Source of the DNA: Arenimonas sp049195245
GTDB lineage: Bacteria; Pseudomonadota; Gammaproteobacteria; Xanthomonadales; Xanthomonadaceae
Assembly: GCF_049195245.1 (NCBI RefSeq)
Contig: NZ_JBMIRR010000027.1
Coordinates: forward strand, 62,001-126,000
Direction: 5' to 3'
DNA length: 64,000 nucleotides
This document shows positions 44,356-53,683 of this stretch, piece by piece (position 1 is the stretch's first letter; every line of letters begins with the position of its first letter). The notes below the pieces were generated by a model that was not told the DNA's origin, ran no database searches, and saw nothing but the letters and a program-made list of their open reading frames with translations. A program made the translations under genes and the position numbers.

Positions 44356-45381
44356 TTGAGCAACGACGCCGAAGTCACGTCCGTCCCCGTCAACCTGCGC
44401 CAGCTGTGCGCGCGCTTCGCCCAACCCCATCTCGGCAAGGCCGTCTGGCAGCTGCTCAACACGCTGCCGCCGTTCGCGGCGATCTGGGCCCTGATGGCCT
44501 GGAGCATCCACGCCGAATGGAACTACTTCCTCACTCTGCTGCTGGCGCTGCCGGCGGCGGGACTGTACGTGCGCACCTTCATCATCCAGCACGACTGCGG
44601 GCATGGCTCCTTCTTCGCCAGCGGTAAGGCCAACGACACCGTCGGCCGCTGCCTCGGGCTGATCACGCTGTTCCCGTACGGCTACTGGAAGAAGACCCAC
44701 GCCGTGCACCACGGCACCTCGGGCAACCTCGACCGCCGCGAGATGGGCGACATCGAAACCCTCACCGTGGCCGAGTACCAGGCCATGCACTGGTTCAAGC
44801 GCTTCTGCTACCGCTTCTACCGCAGCACCCCGGTGCTGCTGGGCATCGGTCCCGCGTACCAGTTCGTGATCAAGCACCGCTTCCCCTTCGACCTGCCGTT
44901 CTCGTGGAAGAAGGAATGGGCCAGCGTGCTGCTCAACAACCTGATGCTGCTGGTCGTGGGCGGGCTGATGGCCTGGGCCATCGGCTGGAAGACGGTGCTG
45001 ATGGTGCATCTGCCGATCGTGCTGATCGCCGGCGCGCTGGGCGTGTGGCTGTTTTACGTGCAGCACACCTTCGAGGAGGCGTACTGGACCAAGGGCAAGG
45101 AGTGGGATTCGAACCAGGCGGCGATTTCCGGAAGCTCGTTCTACGACCTGCCGCGCGTGATCCACTGGTTCACCGGCAACATCGGCTACCACCACATCCA
45201 TCACCTGGCCAGCCGCATCCCCAACTACAACCTGCGGGCGGCGTTCGAGTCGCACCCGCTGCTGCAGGCGGCGCCGCGGCTGACGTTCTGGACCAGCCTG
45301 AAGTCGGCGCGGCTGAAACTGTGGGATGAAGAGCTCAAGCGCATGGTGGGTTTCCCCAAGCGCGTCCGCGCCAACGGCTGA
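44356..45381 (+). CDS. Membrane fatty acid desaturase
   Basis: A 341-residue di-iron desaturase of the inner membrane. The three histidine boxes are HDCGHGS (about 78), HAVHHGT (about 115) and HHIHH (about 278), between hydrophobic stretches. It introduces double bonds into lipid acyl chains, often in response to cold; the histidine-box spacing matches the acyl-lipid (DesA-like) class. The start is TTG at 44356, preceded by GAGGAG seven bases upstream. No other lipid genes lie nearby. The non-coding region upstream may contain its promoter. Confidence 0.9.
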   Translation: MSNDAEVTSVPVNLRQLCARFAQPHLGKAVWQLLNTLPPFAAIWALMAWSIHAEWNYFLTLLLALPAAGLYVRTFIIQHDCGHGSFFASGKANDTVGRCLGLITLFPYGYWKKTHAVHHGTSGNLDRREMGDIETLTVAEYQAMHWFKRFCYRFYRSTPVLLGIGPAYQFVIKHRFPFDLPFSWKKEWASVLLNNLMLLVVGGLMAWAIGWKTVLMVHLPIVLIAGALGVWLFYVQHTFEEAYWTKGKEWDSNQAAISGSSFYDLPRVIHWFTGNIGYHHIHHLASRIPNYNLRAAFESHPLLQAAPRLTFWTSLKSARLKLWDEELKRMVGFPKRVRANG

Positions 45382-45393
45382 GCGCGCGCGCGA

Positions 45394-46695
45394 TCAGTCG
45401 GCCGGGACGCGCATCCGGTCGGCGAGCGCTTTCTGCTGGCGCGCGAGCGACCAGCCTGTCCAGGCCCAGACCAGCGCCAATCCGGCGCCGGCCACCGCCA
45501 CGATGGCCGGATGGCTGGCGATGGCATCGATGCCGGCCTTGACCCAGCCGCTGACCGCATCGGCGCCTCGATAGACGGCGGTGTCGATCACGTTCTTGGC
45601 CTTGTACTTGGCCTCGGGGTCCACCACGGTGAACAGCATTTCGCGACCGGGGCGTGCCAGGGCGTACTCGCCGGCGCGGCGGGTCACCATCACCAGCGCG
45701 AACACGGCGAAGGTGGGCGCCAGCGCCAGCCACAGGAAGCCCAGCGCCATGACCAGTGGCACCGCCGTCAGCAGGACCACGAGGCCCAGGCGCTGCACGA
45801 TGCGGCCGGTCAGGAAGATTTGGGTCAGCAGCGCTAGCGACTGCACGATGAAATCCAGCGTGCCGAAAACGCGCGTCTGGTCTTCGCGGTCGGGGAAGTT
45901 GATCTCGACCAGGCGTGCCTGTTCGAAGTACAGGAAGGTGGTGACGCTGGCCAGCAGCACCACGAAGCCGGCGATGCCCATCAGGTAGCGCGAGCCGAGC
46001 ACGGTGGTGAGGCCCTTGAAGGGATTGCCGCCCAGGGGCTGCTGGCGCGCCCGCGGCTCGTCCTCGGACAGCGGATGGCGGTCGCGCCAGCGCTGCAGAC
46101 CCATCGCCGCCATCGCCGAGCCCAGCAGGAACACGGTGGCGACCACCATCAGACCGGGCAGCCCCACCGGACCGACCAGGAGCACGCCCAGCAGCGGACC
46201 GACCAGGCCACCCGCGCTCAGTCCGGCCGCGATCAAGCCGAACAGGCGCTTGGCCTGCACCACCGAGAACAGGTCGGCCAGCACGCTCCAGGCCACCGAC
46301 ACGCTGAGCAGGCTGAACACCGACAGCCAGATGTAGAAGCCCCGTGCGATCCAGGCGTTGTCCGGCCGGCTGGCGATCGCCGCCGCGAAGGCAAGCAGGT
46401 TCAGCGCAAAAAACGCATAGGTCCACGGCAGGATGCGCCGGCGCGCCGCGCGTGCGGCGATCCAGCCGAAGGCGGGGATCGCGACCAGCGTGGCGACGAA
46501 GGTGCCGGTGAACAGCCACTGCAGGTTGTCGACGCCGCCCGCGATACCCATGGTCTCGCGCACCGGCCGCAGCATGAAATAGCCGGCAAAGAGCAGGAAG
46601 AACATCGCCAGCCCGCCCGCGACGGCGGGCGCCTCGTCCTCGGAAACGTCGAACAGCCCTGACAGCCCGCGCGCGACGATCCCGGTGGCGGCCAT
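45394..46695 (-). CDS. ATP/ADP (NTT-type) translocase-like MFS membrane protein
   Basis: A 433-residue inner-membrane protein with about 12 hydrophobic helices. Recognised stretches such as FLLFAGYFMLRPVRETMGIA and RREAGEYALARPGREMLFTV-like sequence (residues about 342-362) match the NTP/NDP-exchange transporter-like branch found in free-living bacteria. True ATP/ADP exchange is a feature of obligate intracellular parasites, so nucleotide transport is not implied here. It starts one base after the stop of the aldo/keto reductase gene, in the same direction. Confidence 0.72.
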   Translation of the reverse strand: MAATGIVARGLSGLFDVSEDEAPAVAGGLAMFFLLFAGYFMLRPVRETMGIAGGVDNLQWLFTGTFVATLVAIPAFGWIAARAARRRILPWTYAFFALNLLAFAAAIASRPDNAWIARGFYIWLSVFSLLSVSVAWSVLADLFSVVQAKRLFGLIAAGLSAGGLVGPLLGVLLVGPVGLPGLMVVATVFLLGSAMAAMGLQRWRDRHPLSEDEPRARQQPLGGNPFKGLTTVLGSRYLMGIAGFVVLLASVTTFLYFEQARLVEINFPDREDQTRVFGTLDFIVQSLALLTQIFLTGRIVQRLGLVVLLTAVPLVMALGFLWLALAPTFAVFALVMVTRRAGEYALARPGREMLFTVVDPEAKYKAKNVIDTAVYRGADAVSGWVKAGIDAIASHPAIVAVAGAGLALVWAWTGWSLARQQKALADRMRVPAD

Positions 46696-46696
46696 G

Positions 46697-47617
46697 TCAG
46701 GCGAACATCGTCACGAGTTCGGCCCGCTCGGCCTCGGTAAGGTCGCGGCCGAGGCCGGCCTTGAGGTTGTCGCTCTGGCGATCCGGCTTGCCCGTGGCCG
46801 GGATGACGACCGTCACCGCGGGATGGCCGGTGGTGAACTTGAGGAACATCTGCGCCCAGGACGTGACGCCCGCCTCGGCGGCCCATCCCGGCAGCGGGCG
46901 GTCGGCGACGCGGCTGAACAGGCGGCCGTCGTCGAAGGCGCGGTTGATCATCACCGCCACGCCCAGGTCCCTGGCCAGCGGCAGCAGCGCGCGCTCGGCA
47001 TTGGGTGCGCCGACGGAGTAGTTGATCTGGATGAAGTCGGGCTTCTCGGCGGCCATGATGCGCGCCAACTCGTGGTGGGCGCTGTCCTGGTAGTGGGTGA
47101 GGCCGATGTAGCGGGTCTTGCCCTGTTCCTTCAGGTCGCGGGCGAGCGTGAGCTGGTTGCGCCAGTCGCGCAGGTTGTGCACGGCCAGCAGCTCGACCTT
47201 GTCGGTGCGCAGGCGCTTGAGCGACTGCGCGAACTGCGCTTCGCCCGCGGGTCGGTCGTCGGCGGCCAGCTTGGTGGCCAGGAAGATGCGGTCGCGCAGG
47301 CCGAGTTCAGCCAGCAGGTCGCCCAGCACGTCCTCGGCATTGCTGTAATTGGGCGAGGTGTCGATCACGCTGGCGCCACCGGCGACGAAGCGGCGCAGCA
47401 CTTCCTCCAGCGGCTCGCGGCCGGCGGCATCGACTTCGAAACTGCCCGAGGTGCCCATGCCGATGATCGGGATGCGCTCGCCGGACGAGGGAATGGCGCG
47501 TGTGGCGAGTGCGGACTCGCGCGGCACCGGGGAAGCGGCGAACACCGGCAGCGGCCGGAGCGCGGCGGCGGCCGCGGCAACCGCGGCGGCGGACAGGAAG
47601 GCACGACGGCTGGTCAT
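46697..47617 (-). CDS. Tat-exported aldo/keto reductase family protein
   Basis: A 306-residue aldo/keto reductase with an N-terminal Tat signal (SRRAFLSAA, residues 3-11) and a cleavage region near residue 30 (PVFAAS). The barrel signature includes IDTSPNYSNAED, where Tyr is the candidate catalytic acid, and YIGLTHYQD. Such exported enzymes are rare compared with cytoplasmic members. I chose the start at 47617 because the Tat motif begins there. It precedes the NTT-like transporter by one base. Confidence 0.85.
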   Translation of the reverse strand: MTSRRAFLSAAAVAAAAAALRPLPVFAASPVPRESALATRAIPSSGERIPIIGMGTSGSFEVDAAGREPLEEVLRRFVAGGASVIDTSPNYSNAEDVLGDLLAELGLRDRIFLATKLAADDRPAGEAQFAQSLKRLRTDKVELLAVHNLRDWRNQLTLARDLKEQGKTRYIGLTHYQDSAHHELARIMAAEKPDFIQINYSVGAPNAERALLPLARDLGVAVMINRAFDDGRLFSRVADRPLPGWAAEAGVTSWAQMFLKFTTGHPAVTVVIPATGKPDRQSDNLKAGLGRDLTEAERAELVTMFA

Positions 47618-47729
47618 GGCAAACCTCGCATCAGGACGGTCCCGCATAGTCCCTCACCCTACGTGAAACTTCCGTTCAACCCCCCTGCCAGACGACATCC
47701 CCTCGTACCAGGTATGTTTTCGTTTTCGG

Positions 47730-48902
47730 TCAGGCGAGGTGGGTGCGGTTGCGGCCGGCGGACTTGGCGGCGTAGAGGGCGCGATCGGCGCGGCGCAGCA
47801 GGTCGTCGAAGTGGGTGTCGTCGGCGGTGAGCACGGCCACGCCGATCGACACCGTGAGCGGCAGCGGCGCGCCCTGGACGTGCAGCGGGTGCGCCTGCAG
47901 GTCGGCCTGCAGGCGGGCGGCGGCGGCCAGGGCCTGGGCGGCGTCGGCGCGGTCCCACAGCAGCACGAATTCCTCGCCGCCGAGCCGGCCGGGCAGGTCG
48001 CTCTTGCGGCAGACCTGTTCGAGCCGCTGTGCGAGGTGCTTGAGGGCCAGGTCACCCACGGCATGGCCATGGCGGTCATTGATGCGCTTGAAGTGGTCCA
48101 CGTCCAGCAGTCCCAGCGCCAGGCCATGGCCCTGCCGGCGCGCCGCGTGCAGCGCGCGCTCGCCGGCCTGCGCCACCGTACGCCGGTTGGCCAGGCCGGT
48201 GAGGTAGTCCATCGACGCGGCCTGCTGCCACTGGCCGCGGATCCGCTCCAGGCACATCAGCACGAAGGCCGTGGTGCCAATCACCGGTACCGTGGTCACC
48301 AGCAGCAGCGTCACCGCATTGATGCCGTCGCGCAGCTGCAGGAGTGTGCCCACGTCCGGCGGTGCCACGGCGGCCACGCCCGCCCGCAGCAGCATCAGCA
48401 GGCCGATCGCCACCATGATCGCCACCAGTACGCCGCGGCTGGTCGTGGCTTCGCCCTTGCCGTGGCGCATCAGGCTCAGCGCACTGGCCAGCAGGATCGC
48501 CGCCATCGCCAGCGAAGCGACGACGATGCGCGCGCCGAGGGTTCCCGCTTCGCCGGCGTACCAGCCGATGCCGGCGGTGCCGGCCAGCGCCGGCAGCAGC
48601 AGCCAGCCGCGGTCAGGCAGTCCGTCGAACTGCCGCAGCGCGCGCCAGTACCCGGTAAGCCCGAGCAGCAGGCAGCCATTGGCCAGCGGAAGCACCAGCT
48701 GTGCAGGCAGCGAGGCCTGCACCACCTGCAGCACGCAGCTGGCGGCGGTGAGCAGGGTGGCGATGCGCCAGCTGACCGCGCTGGGCTGCACGTCCGGCGC
48801 CAGGCTGCGGTGCATCAGGCCGAGCACGCCGCCGTTGAGCAGGATCATCAGGGTCGCCGACACCAGCAGCGTGCGCGGATCGATCAGTGCAAAGGAGTTC
48901 AT
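47730..48902 (-). CDS. Membrane diguanylate cyclase (GGDEF)
   Basis: A 390-residue inner-membrane protein with six or seven hydrophobic helices (residues about 10-225), then a GGDEF domain. The signature GGEEF lies near residue 309, preceded by RKSDLPGRL, so the inhibitory RxxD site is present five residues upstream. It should make c-di-GMP from GTP and be feedback-inhibited. The start overlaps the stop of an alpha/beta hydrolase (ATGA), so the two are coupled. Confidence 0.93.
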   Translation of the reverse strand: MNSFALIDPRTLLVSATLMILLNGGVLGLMHRSLAPDVQPSAVSWRIATLLTAASCVLQVVQASLPAQLVLPLANGCLLLGLTGYWRALRQFDGLPDRGWLLLPALAGTAGIGWYAGEAGTLGARIVVASLAMAAILLASALSLMRHGKGEATTSRGVLVAIMVAIGLLMLLRAGVAAVAPPDVGTLLQLRDGINAVTLLLVTTVPVIGTTAFVLMCLERIRGQWQQAASMDYLTGLANRRTVAQAGERALHAARRQGHGLALGLLDVDHFKRINDRHGHAVGDLALKHLAQRLEQVCRKSDLPGRLGGEEFVLLWDRADAAQALAAAARLQADLQAHPLHVQGAPLPLTVSIGVAVLTADDTHFDDLLRRADRALYAAKSAGRNRTHLA

Positions 48903-50413
48903 CCGGCGCCGCCCGGGTCGTCCTTGCTGAAGCTTCGCGCGGCCAGGTTGCGGGTGAGCCGGAACACCCCCTCGCGTACCACCCGCGTCATGCGCAGGTC
49001 GATCAGCGTGGTCTCATTGGGACGCAGCACCTCGAGCAGGCCGCCCCCGTCCGCGCCGAGTTCGGCCAGCCAGTGTTCCACCCATTTGCCTTCCTGTCGC
49101 GGTAGCAGCCGCAGGCCATAGGGCGGCCGCGGCACCAGCTCGGGACGGCGCAGCCGACCGTCGGCGTCGCGTATTTCCGGGCAGCCGGTCAGCGCCGCGT
49201 GGTTGAGGAAGAAACACAGATTGCCCGGCGCACGGCGGTTGCCCTGGCGGTCGGTGAGGAAACCCTCGGGCAGTTGATTGGGATCGGCATTGGGTCCGGC
49301 GGTGAGCAGCAGGTTCATCTCGGGCACGCGGGTGCCGCTGTCGTCGATCAGGCGGAAGATCACCATCGCGTGCGGATCGTGCAGGTAGACGCGGTCGGGC
49401 AGCACGGGAATCTTTTCGATCTCGACCCGTCGCGGCAGCGCCTGGTGCTGCGTGTTCTCGGCATCGAAGTCGCGCCGCAGCGTCTCGTAACCAGCCGCAT
49501 CCTGCACCGCCAGGCAGCGGATCACCGCGTCCACCGTAGGATGGGGCCGGCCGTCGTTGCGCACACTGGCCATGATTCCCTGCTCGCGCCCGCTGTGCGA
49601 GACGCCCGGCACGATCTTGAACGCGGTCGGCGCGGCGCGCGCGACCGACACCTTCTGCAGCGAACGCAGCCGCTTGCGCGCCGACGGCAGCGCTTCGCCC
49701 GGCACCAGCGGCGGCTGCGCCAGCACGACATGGCTGGCGTTGAGGTTGGCCGCGGCCAGCCGCACCACGCCATCGCCGCCGGTCTCGCCGGTGTAGGCGT
49801 TGACGTGGTCGTAAAGCTTTCGATCGATGCTGTCTCCGCTGAGCACGAACTGGAAAACCGGGCGCGCACCGCGCATCAGGTCGAGCGCAGGGTAGTCCTG
49901 GATCCAGCGCAGGTTGAGCGCCATCGACTCGGGGCTGGCCAGCTCCAGCCAGTCCAGCACGCCCTGGCCCGGTTCGACGCCATTGAACCAGGCCTTCATC
50001 GCGCCGAGCCGGCTCTTGCCCAGCTGCGCCAGGGCCGAACCGAAGTTCGCGGGCGCCAGCATCACCAGGTGGCTCAGCGGGCACTGTGCAAGACGCCCGG
50101 TCTTCACGTAGTAGCGGTCGAGCCATTCACGCACCACCGGGCCGCCAGTGCTGTGGGTGATGCAGGCAAAGCGCCGACCGGCGCCGGCTTCGGCGAGCAC
50201 GGCGGCCAGGGCGCGGTCCAGCGCGCGGGCGACGTCCTCGAGCTTCACTTCGTCGCGGAAGCTCACGTACTGGCCCAGGTGCACTTCGGCCACGTCCAGC
50301 GCCGGTCCGCCGGCGCGCGCGGCCTCGGCCTTGAGCCGGGCGGGCAATTCGCCATACGTCGAGGTGTTCGTCACGCTCCAGCCGTGGACAAAAACCAGCA
50401 AGGGCTTGGCCAT
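48899..50413 (-). CDS. Alpha/beta hydrolase family protein
   Basis: A 504-residue hydrolase. Residues 1-200 form an alpha/beta hydrolase core: oxyanion motif FVHGW near 10 and nucleophile Ser88 in THSTGG, where the usual GxSxG first Gly is Thr. The C-terminal 200 residues lack a recognised domain. No signal peptide is visible, so it is probably cytoplasmic. It is coupled to the membrane diguanylate cyclase by ATGA and is divergent from the HD-GYP protein. Substrate unknown, possibly a lipid or ester. Confidence 0.8.
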   Translation of the reverse strand: MAKPLLVFVHGWSVTNTSTYGELPARLKAEAARAGGPALDVAEVHLGQYVSFRDEVKLEDVARALDRALAAVLAEAGAGRRFACITHSTGGPVVREWLDRYYVKTGRLAQCPLSHLVMLAPANFGSALAQLGKSRLGAMKAWFNGVEPGQGVLDWLELASPESMALNLRWIQDYPALDLMRGARPVFQFVLSGDSIDRKLYDHVNAYTGETGGDGVVRLAAANLNASHVVLAQPPLVPGEALPSARKRLRSLQKVSVARAAPTAFKIVPGVSHSGREQGIMASVRNDGRPHPTVDAVIRCLAVQDAAGYETLRRDFDAENTQHQALPRRVEIEKIPVLPDRVYLHDPHAMVIFRLIDDSGTRVPEMNLLLTAGPNADPNQLPEGFLTDRQGNRRAPGNLCFFLNHAALTGCPEIRDADGRLRRPELVPRPPYGLRLLPRQEGKWVEHWLAELGADGGGLLEVLRPNETTLIDLRMTRVVREGVFRLTRNLAARSFSKDDPGGAG

Positions 50414-50482
50414 TGCGATGGGCTCGCGAGGGGTTCGGCCATGCTAACGTAGCGACGGCCCGTTGGGGGACGGTGGGGACTC

Positions 50483-51703
50483 ATGGCGTTGGAAGAAAAG
50501 CGGATCCTGGTTGGTCTGCTGGAGAAGGGCATGTTCGTCAGTCGCCTCGACCGCGACTGGGTGGGCACGCCATTTCCGTTCCAGGGTTTTTACATCGAGT
50601 CCGACAACGATGTGGAGCTGCTGGGCAACTATTGCACCAGCGTGTTCATCGACGTGCTCAAGAGCCCGTTGACCGACCCCGGCCTGCAGTCGCTGCCGCG
50701 TCCGGCCCCCGGGGTATTCCCGCCCCGTGGGCCCACCTACCGGAACACCGTGGCGGTACAGGATGAATTGCCGCGCGCCCGCACCGCCCATGCCGACGTG
50801 CATCGGCTGGCGGCGGGTGTCGAGGCGGCGGTTCGCGCCGGCCAGCGGTTGTCGCCGCAGGCCGTGCGCGACGCGATGGAGCCCATGGTCGAAAGCCTGC
50901 TGCGCAATGCCGACGCGCTGTTCTGGCTGATCAGCCTGCTGCGCCGCGACGACTACGCCTACAGCCACGCGGTGAACTGCAGCGCGCTGGCGGCCGCCTT
51001 CGGACGCCATCTGGCGCTGCCGCGGGAAACCCTGGTCGAACTCGCCACCGGCGGCTTTCTGCTCGACGTCGGCAAGGCCGCGCTGCCCGATAGCCTGTTC
51101 AACCACGCAGGGCCACTGGAGCCGGCATCCATACAACGCATGCGCAGCCATGTGTCCGAAGGCCTGCGTGTGATCGACGAATCCGGCATCCGTGGCAAGT
51201 GGGTGCGCGACATGGTCGGCTGCCATCACGAGCGGCACGACGGCAGCGGCTACCCCGACCGCCTGGCCGGTGACCGCATTCCGCTTGCGGGCCGAATGGG
51301 CGCGGTGATCGACACCTATGACGCAATCAGCAGCGATCGCCCGCACTGCAAGGGCGAGTCCCGGCACGACGCGCTGCAGGAGGTCTACCGTGCCAGTGAC
51401 CGCCTCTACCAGGGCGAGGTGGTGGAACAGTTCCTGCAGTGCCTGAGCGTGTATCCCACCGGCTCGCTGGTGGAGCTGAGCACGGGAGAGGTGGCGATCG
51501 TGATGGCGCAGAACCAGGCGCGTCGCCTGCTGCCGCGGGTGATGCTGCTGCTGGATGCCAACAAATACCCCTACCGTCCGTTCCGCGACGTGGACCTGAT
51601 GACGGCGGGCGGCGAGAAGGCCGGTGCCGGCGCCGCCAAGATCGTCGCGGCGCTGGAGCCCGGCGCCTACGGCCTGGATCCGGCCGAGCTGTTCCTGGCA
51701 TGA
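50483..51703 (+). CDS. HD-GYP domain protein with altered HD motif
   Basis: A 406-residue protein: N-terminal DUF3391-like region (about 1-100), then an HD-GYP domain (about 130-330). Expected metal residues are H248-H249 and GYP 256-258 in HHERHDGSGYP. The usual HD dyad reads L194-D195 (GGFLLDVGK), so one metal-binding His is missing and phosphodiesterase activity is doubtful. A Lys/Ala-rich tail follows. It overlaps the EAL protein by ATGA, giving a possible regulatory pair. Lineage-wide changes in this motif are possible. Confidence 0.87.
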   Translation: MALEEKRILVGLLEKGMFVSRLDRDWVGTPFPFQGFYIESDNDVELLGNYCTSVFIDVLKSPLTDPGLQSLPRPAPGVFPPRGPTYRNTVAVQDELPRARTAHADVHRLAAGVEAAVRAGQRLSPQAVRDAMEPMVESLLRNADALFWLISLLRRDDYAYSHAVNCSALAAAFGRHLALPRETLVELATGGFLLDVGKAALPDSLFNHAGPLEPASIQRMRSHVSEGLRVIDESGIRGKWVRDMVGCHHERHDGSGYPDRLAGDRIPLAGRMGAVIDTYDAISSDRPHCKGESRHDALQEVYRASDRLYQGEVVEQFLQCLSVYPTGSLVELSTGEVAIVMAQNQARRLLPRVMLLLDANKYPYRPFRDVDLMTAGGEKAGAGAAKIVAALEPGAYGLDPAELFLA

Positions 51704-52959
51704 ACGCAGGCAGCTACGCCAACGCGGGCACGGCGCTGATGGCGACTCTGGGGCCGCACCTGCAGGCCAGCACGGCCAGCGGCCGGCCGCTGGGCCTGCT
51801 GATGCTGGGGCTGCAGGGCCTGCGCCAGTTCAACATCCAGAACGGTTACGGCAACGGCGAGCGGCTGGTGGCGAAGGTGCAGGCGATGGTGCAGGCCGCA
51901 CTGCGGCCCGGCGACCTGGTGTTCCAGATCGGTCCCGCGGATTTCGCGGTGCTGTTGCCGGTGATTCCCGACGGCAAGCACGCCGTGCTGGCGGCATCGC
52001 GGCTGCTCCGGCAGTTCGAGCAGACGCTGGAGGTCAACGGCCGGCCGGTGCTGGCTTCGGTGGCAGTGGGCATCGCGGTGGCGCCCGAGCATGGGCTGGA
52101 CGCGGATTCGCTGTGCCGGCATGCGGAAGCCTCCCTCGCGCTCGCCCTGGGTGCGGCCGACCGCATGGCGATGGCGCCGGCGCAGGTGTTCGACACCGGC
52201 ATCGAGCCGGCGGACCTTCGCGAGGCGATCCAGGCCGGGCACCTGGGCATCCACTTCCAGCCGCTGTGGGACCTGCGCGCCGGCCGCGTCGCCGGCGCGG
52301 AAGCGCTGGCGCGCTGGCAGCATCCGACCCGCGGCGCGATCAGCCCGGCGGTCTTCGTGCCGATGGCCGAGTCCACCGGCATGATCGCCGAGCTCACCCG
52401 CTGGAGCATCAACGCCAGCCTGCAGCACGCGGTGGACGCGCGCGAGGCAGGCATTCGCCTGCCGGTGTCGATCAACCTGTCGGCCGTGGCCTTTGCGGAG
52501 CGTGGTTTGGTCGAACACCTGGTCGGCGCGCTGCGGCTGTGGGGCGTGCCGGCCGACGACGTGGTGATCGAAGTCACCGAGACCGCCATCATCGCCGACC
52601 TCGACAAGGGCGCCCGCATCCTGGACCGGCTCAGTGCCGAAGGCGTGCGCGTCTCCATCGACGATTTCGGCGTCGGCAACTCGTCGTTTGCCTACCTGCG
52701 CGAGTTCCCGGCCACCGAGCTCAAGATCGACCGGTCCTTCGTCACCGGCATGCTGGGCAACGAGCGCTCGCTGCAGCTGGTGAAGGCAATGATCGACTTC
52801 GCCCACCACCTGGGCATCCGCGTCGTCGCCGAAGGCGTGGAGGACACCGCCACCCTGGAGCGTCTGGCCGAACTGAACTGCGACCACGCGCAGGGCTATG
52901 CGATCGGCCGGGCGCAGCCGGCCGCGGATTTCATCGCCGGCCTGGTGGCCGGCCACTGA
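51700..52959 (+). CDS. EAL domain c-di-GMP phosphodiesterase with degenerate GGDEF
   Basis: A 419-residue protein. Residues about 10-160 form a degenerate GGDEF domain (GPADF replaces GGDEF near residue 76). The EAL domain (about 165-415) has GAEALARW near 200, EVTETAII, DDFGVGNSSF and KIDRSF, with the key Glu, Asn and Asp residues conserved, so c-di-GMP hydrolysis is likely. The degenerate GGDEF may bind GTP as a regulator, as in similar proteins. It is coupled to the HD-GYP gene (ATGA). Confidence 0.9.
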   Translation: MNAGSYANAGTALMATLGPHLQASTASGRPLGLLMLGLQGLRQFNIQNGYGNGERLVAKVQAMVQAALRPGDLVFQIGPADFAVLLPVIPDGKHAVLAASRLLRQFEQTLEVNGRPVLASVAVGIAVAPEHGLDADSLCRHAEASLALALGAADRMAMAPAQVFDTGIEPADLREAIQAGHLGIHFQPLWDLRAGRVAGAEALARWQHPTRGAISPAVFVPMAESTGMIAELTRWSINASLQHAVDAREAGIRLPVSINLSAVAFAERGLVEHLVGALRLWGVPADDVVIEVTETAIIADLDKGARILDRLSAEGVRVSIDDFGVGNSSFAYLREFPATELKIDRSFVTGMLGNERSLQLVKAMIDFAHHLGIRVVAEGVEDTATLERLAELNCDHAQGYAIGRAQPAADFIAGLVAGH

Positions 52960-52960
52960 C

Positions 52961-53554
52961 TCAGGCCGGCGAGGTCTCGTCGTCGGTGTCGGCCGCCTGC
53001 ACGCCGGCCGGCGGCAGTCGCCGCGGCACCTGCTGGGCGTCGAGCAGCCGCTCGATGCGGGCGAATACCTCGGCGCGCGCGAACGGCTTCTTCATGAAGT
53101 CGTCGGCACCGATGCGGTGCACGTAGAACTGCTCGGTGGCCTGCTCGTTGCCGCTGATCATGATCACCGGCACCTCGCGGGTGAACGGGTCGCGGCGCAG
53201 CTGGCGCAGCGCGGCGAAACCGTCCATGCCGGGCAGCACGATGTCCAGGAAGATCAGCTCGGGGCTCTGGGTGCGGGCGATGTCCAGGCCGGTCTCTGCA
53301 TCGGCCGCCTCCAGCACGGTGTAGCCGTTCTGGCGCAGCATGCGCGAGAGCAGGGCGACGATGGTGGCCGAATCGTCGATCACCAGCATGCGGGTGCCGG
53401 GCCGGGCGTTGGCGCGCGCCTTGACGCGGCGCTCGTTGCCCGAGGGCGCCGCCGCGACCGGCGTGGCGCCATCGGCCGGGGCTTCGGCAGCGGGCCGCGG
53501 CGCGGGCCGGGCGCCCCAGCCGAACATCTGCTTGATCTTGTCGTAAACGCTCAC
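52961..53554 (-). CDS. Response regulator with N-terminal extension
   Basis: A 197-residue single-domain response regulator. The receiver (about 55-170) has MLVIDDSATIVALLSRML, LIFLDIVLPGMDG (acceptor Asp) and KPF. The N-terminal helix VYDKIKQMFGWG is followed by a Pro/Ala-rich linker. No output domain is present, suggesting it acts as a phosphotransfer or protein-binding component, like CheY or PilG. The start is GTG at 53554. It is convergent with the EAL gene. Confidence 0.87.
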   Translation of the reverse strand: MSVYDKIKQMFGWGARPAPRPAAEAPADGATPVAAAPSGNERRVKARANARPGTRMLVIDDSATIVALLSRMLRQNGYTVLEAADAETGLDIARTQSPELIFLDIVLPGMDGFAALRQLRRDPFTREVPVIMISGNEQATEQFYVHRIGADDFMKKPFARAEVFARIERLLDAQQVPRRLPPAGVQAADTDDETSPA

Positions 53555-53683
53555 GCCGCCATCCCCTTCCCCCGATACAGGCGCTAGTGTCCATGCCCGG
53601 CCCGCGGCTGGCAATCGCCCGCACTGGACATCGGTGCCGGGCTCGCGCAGTCTGCCCGCCCGCCTGTCCCGCCTGGAGTTGCC

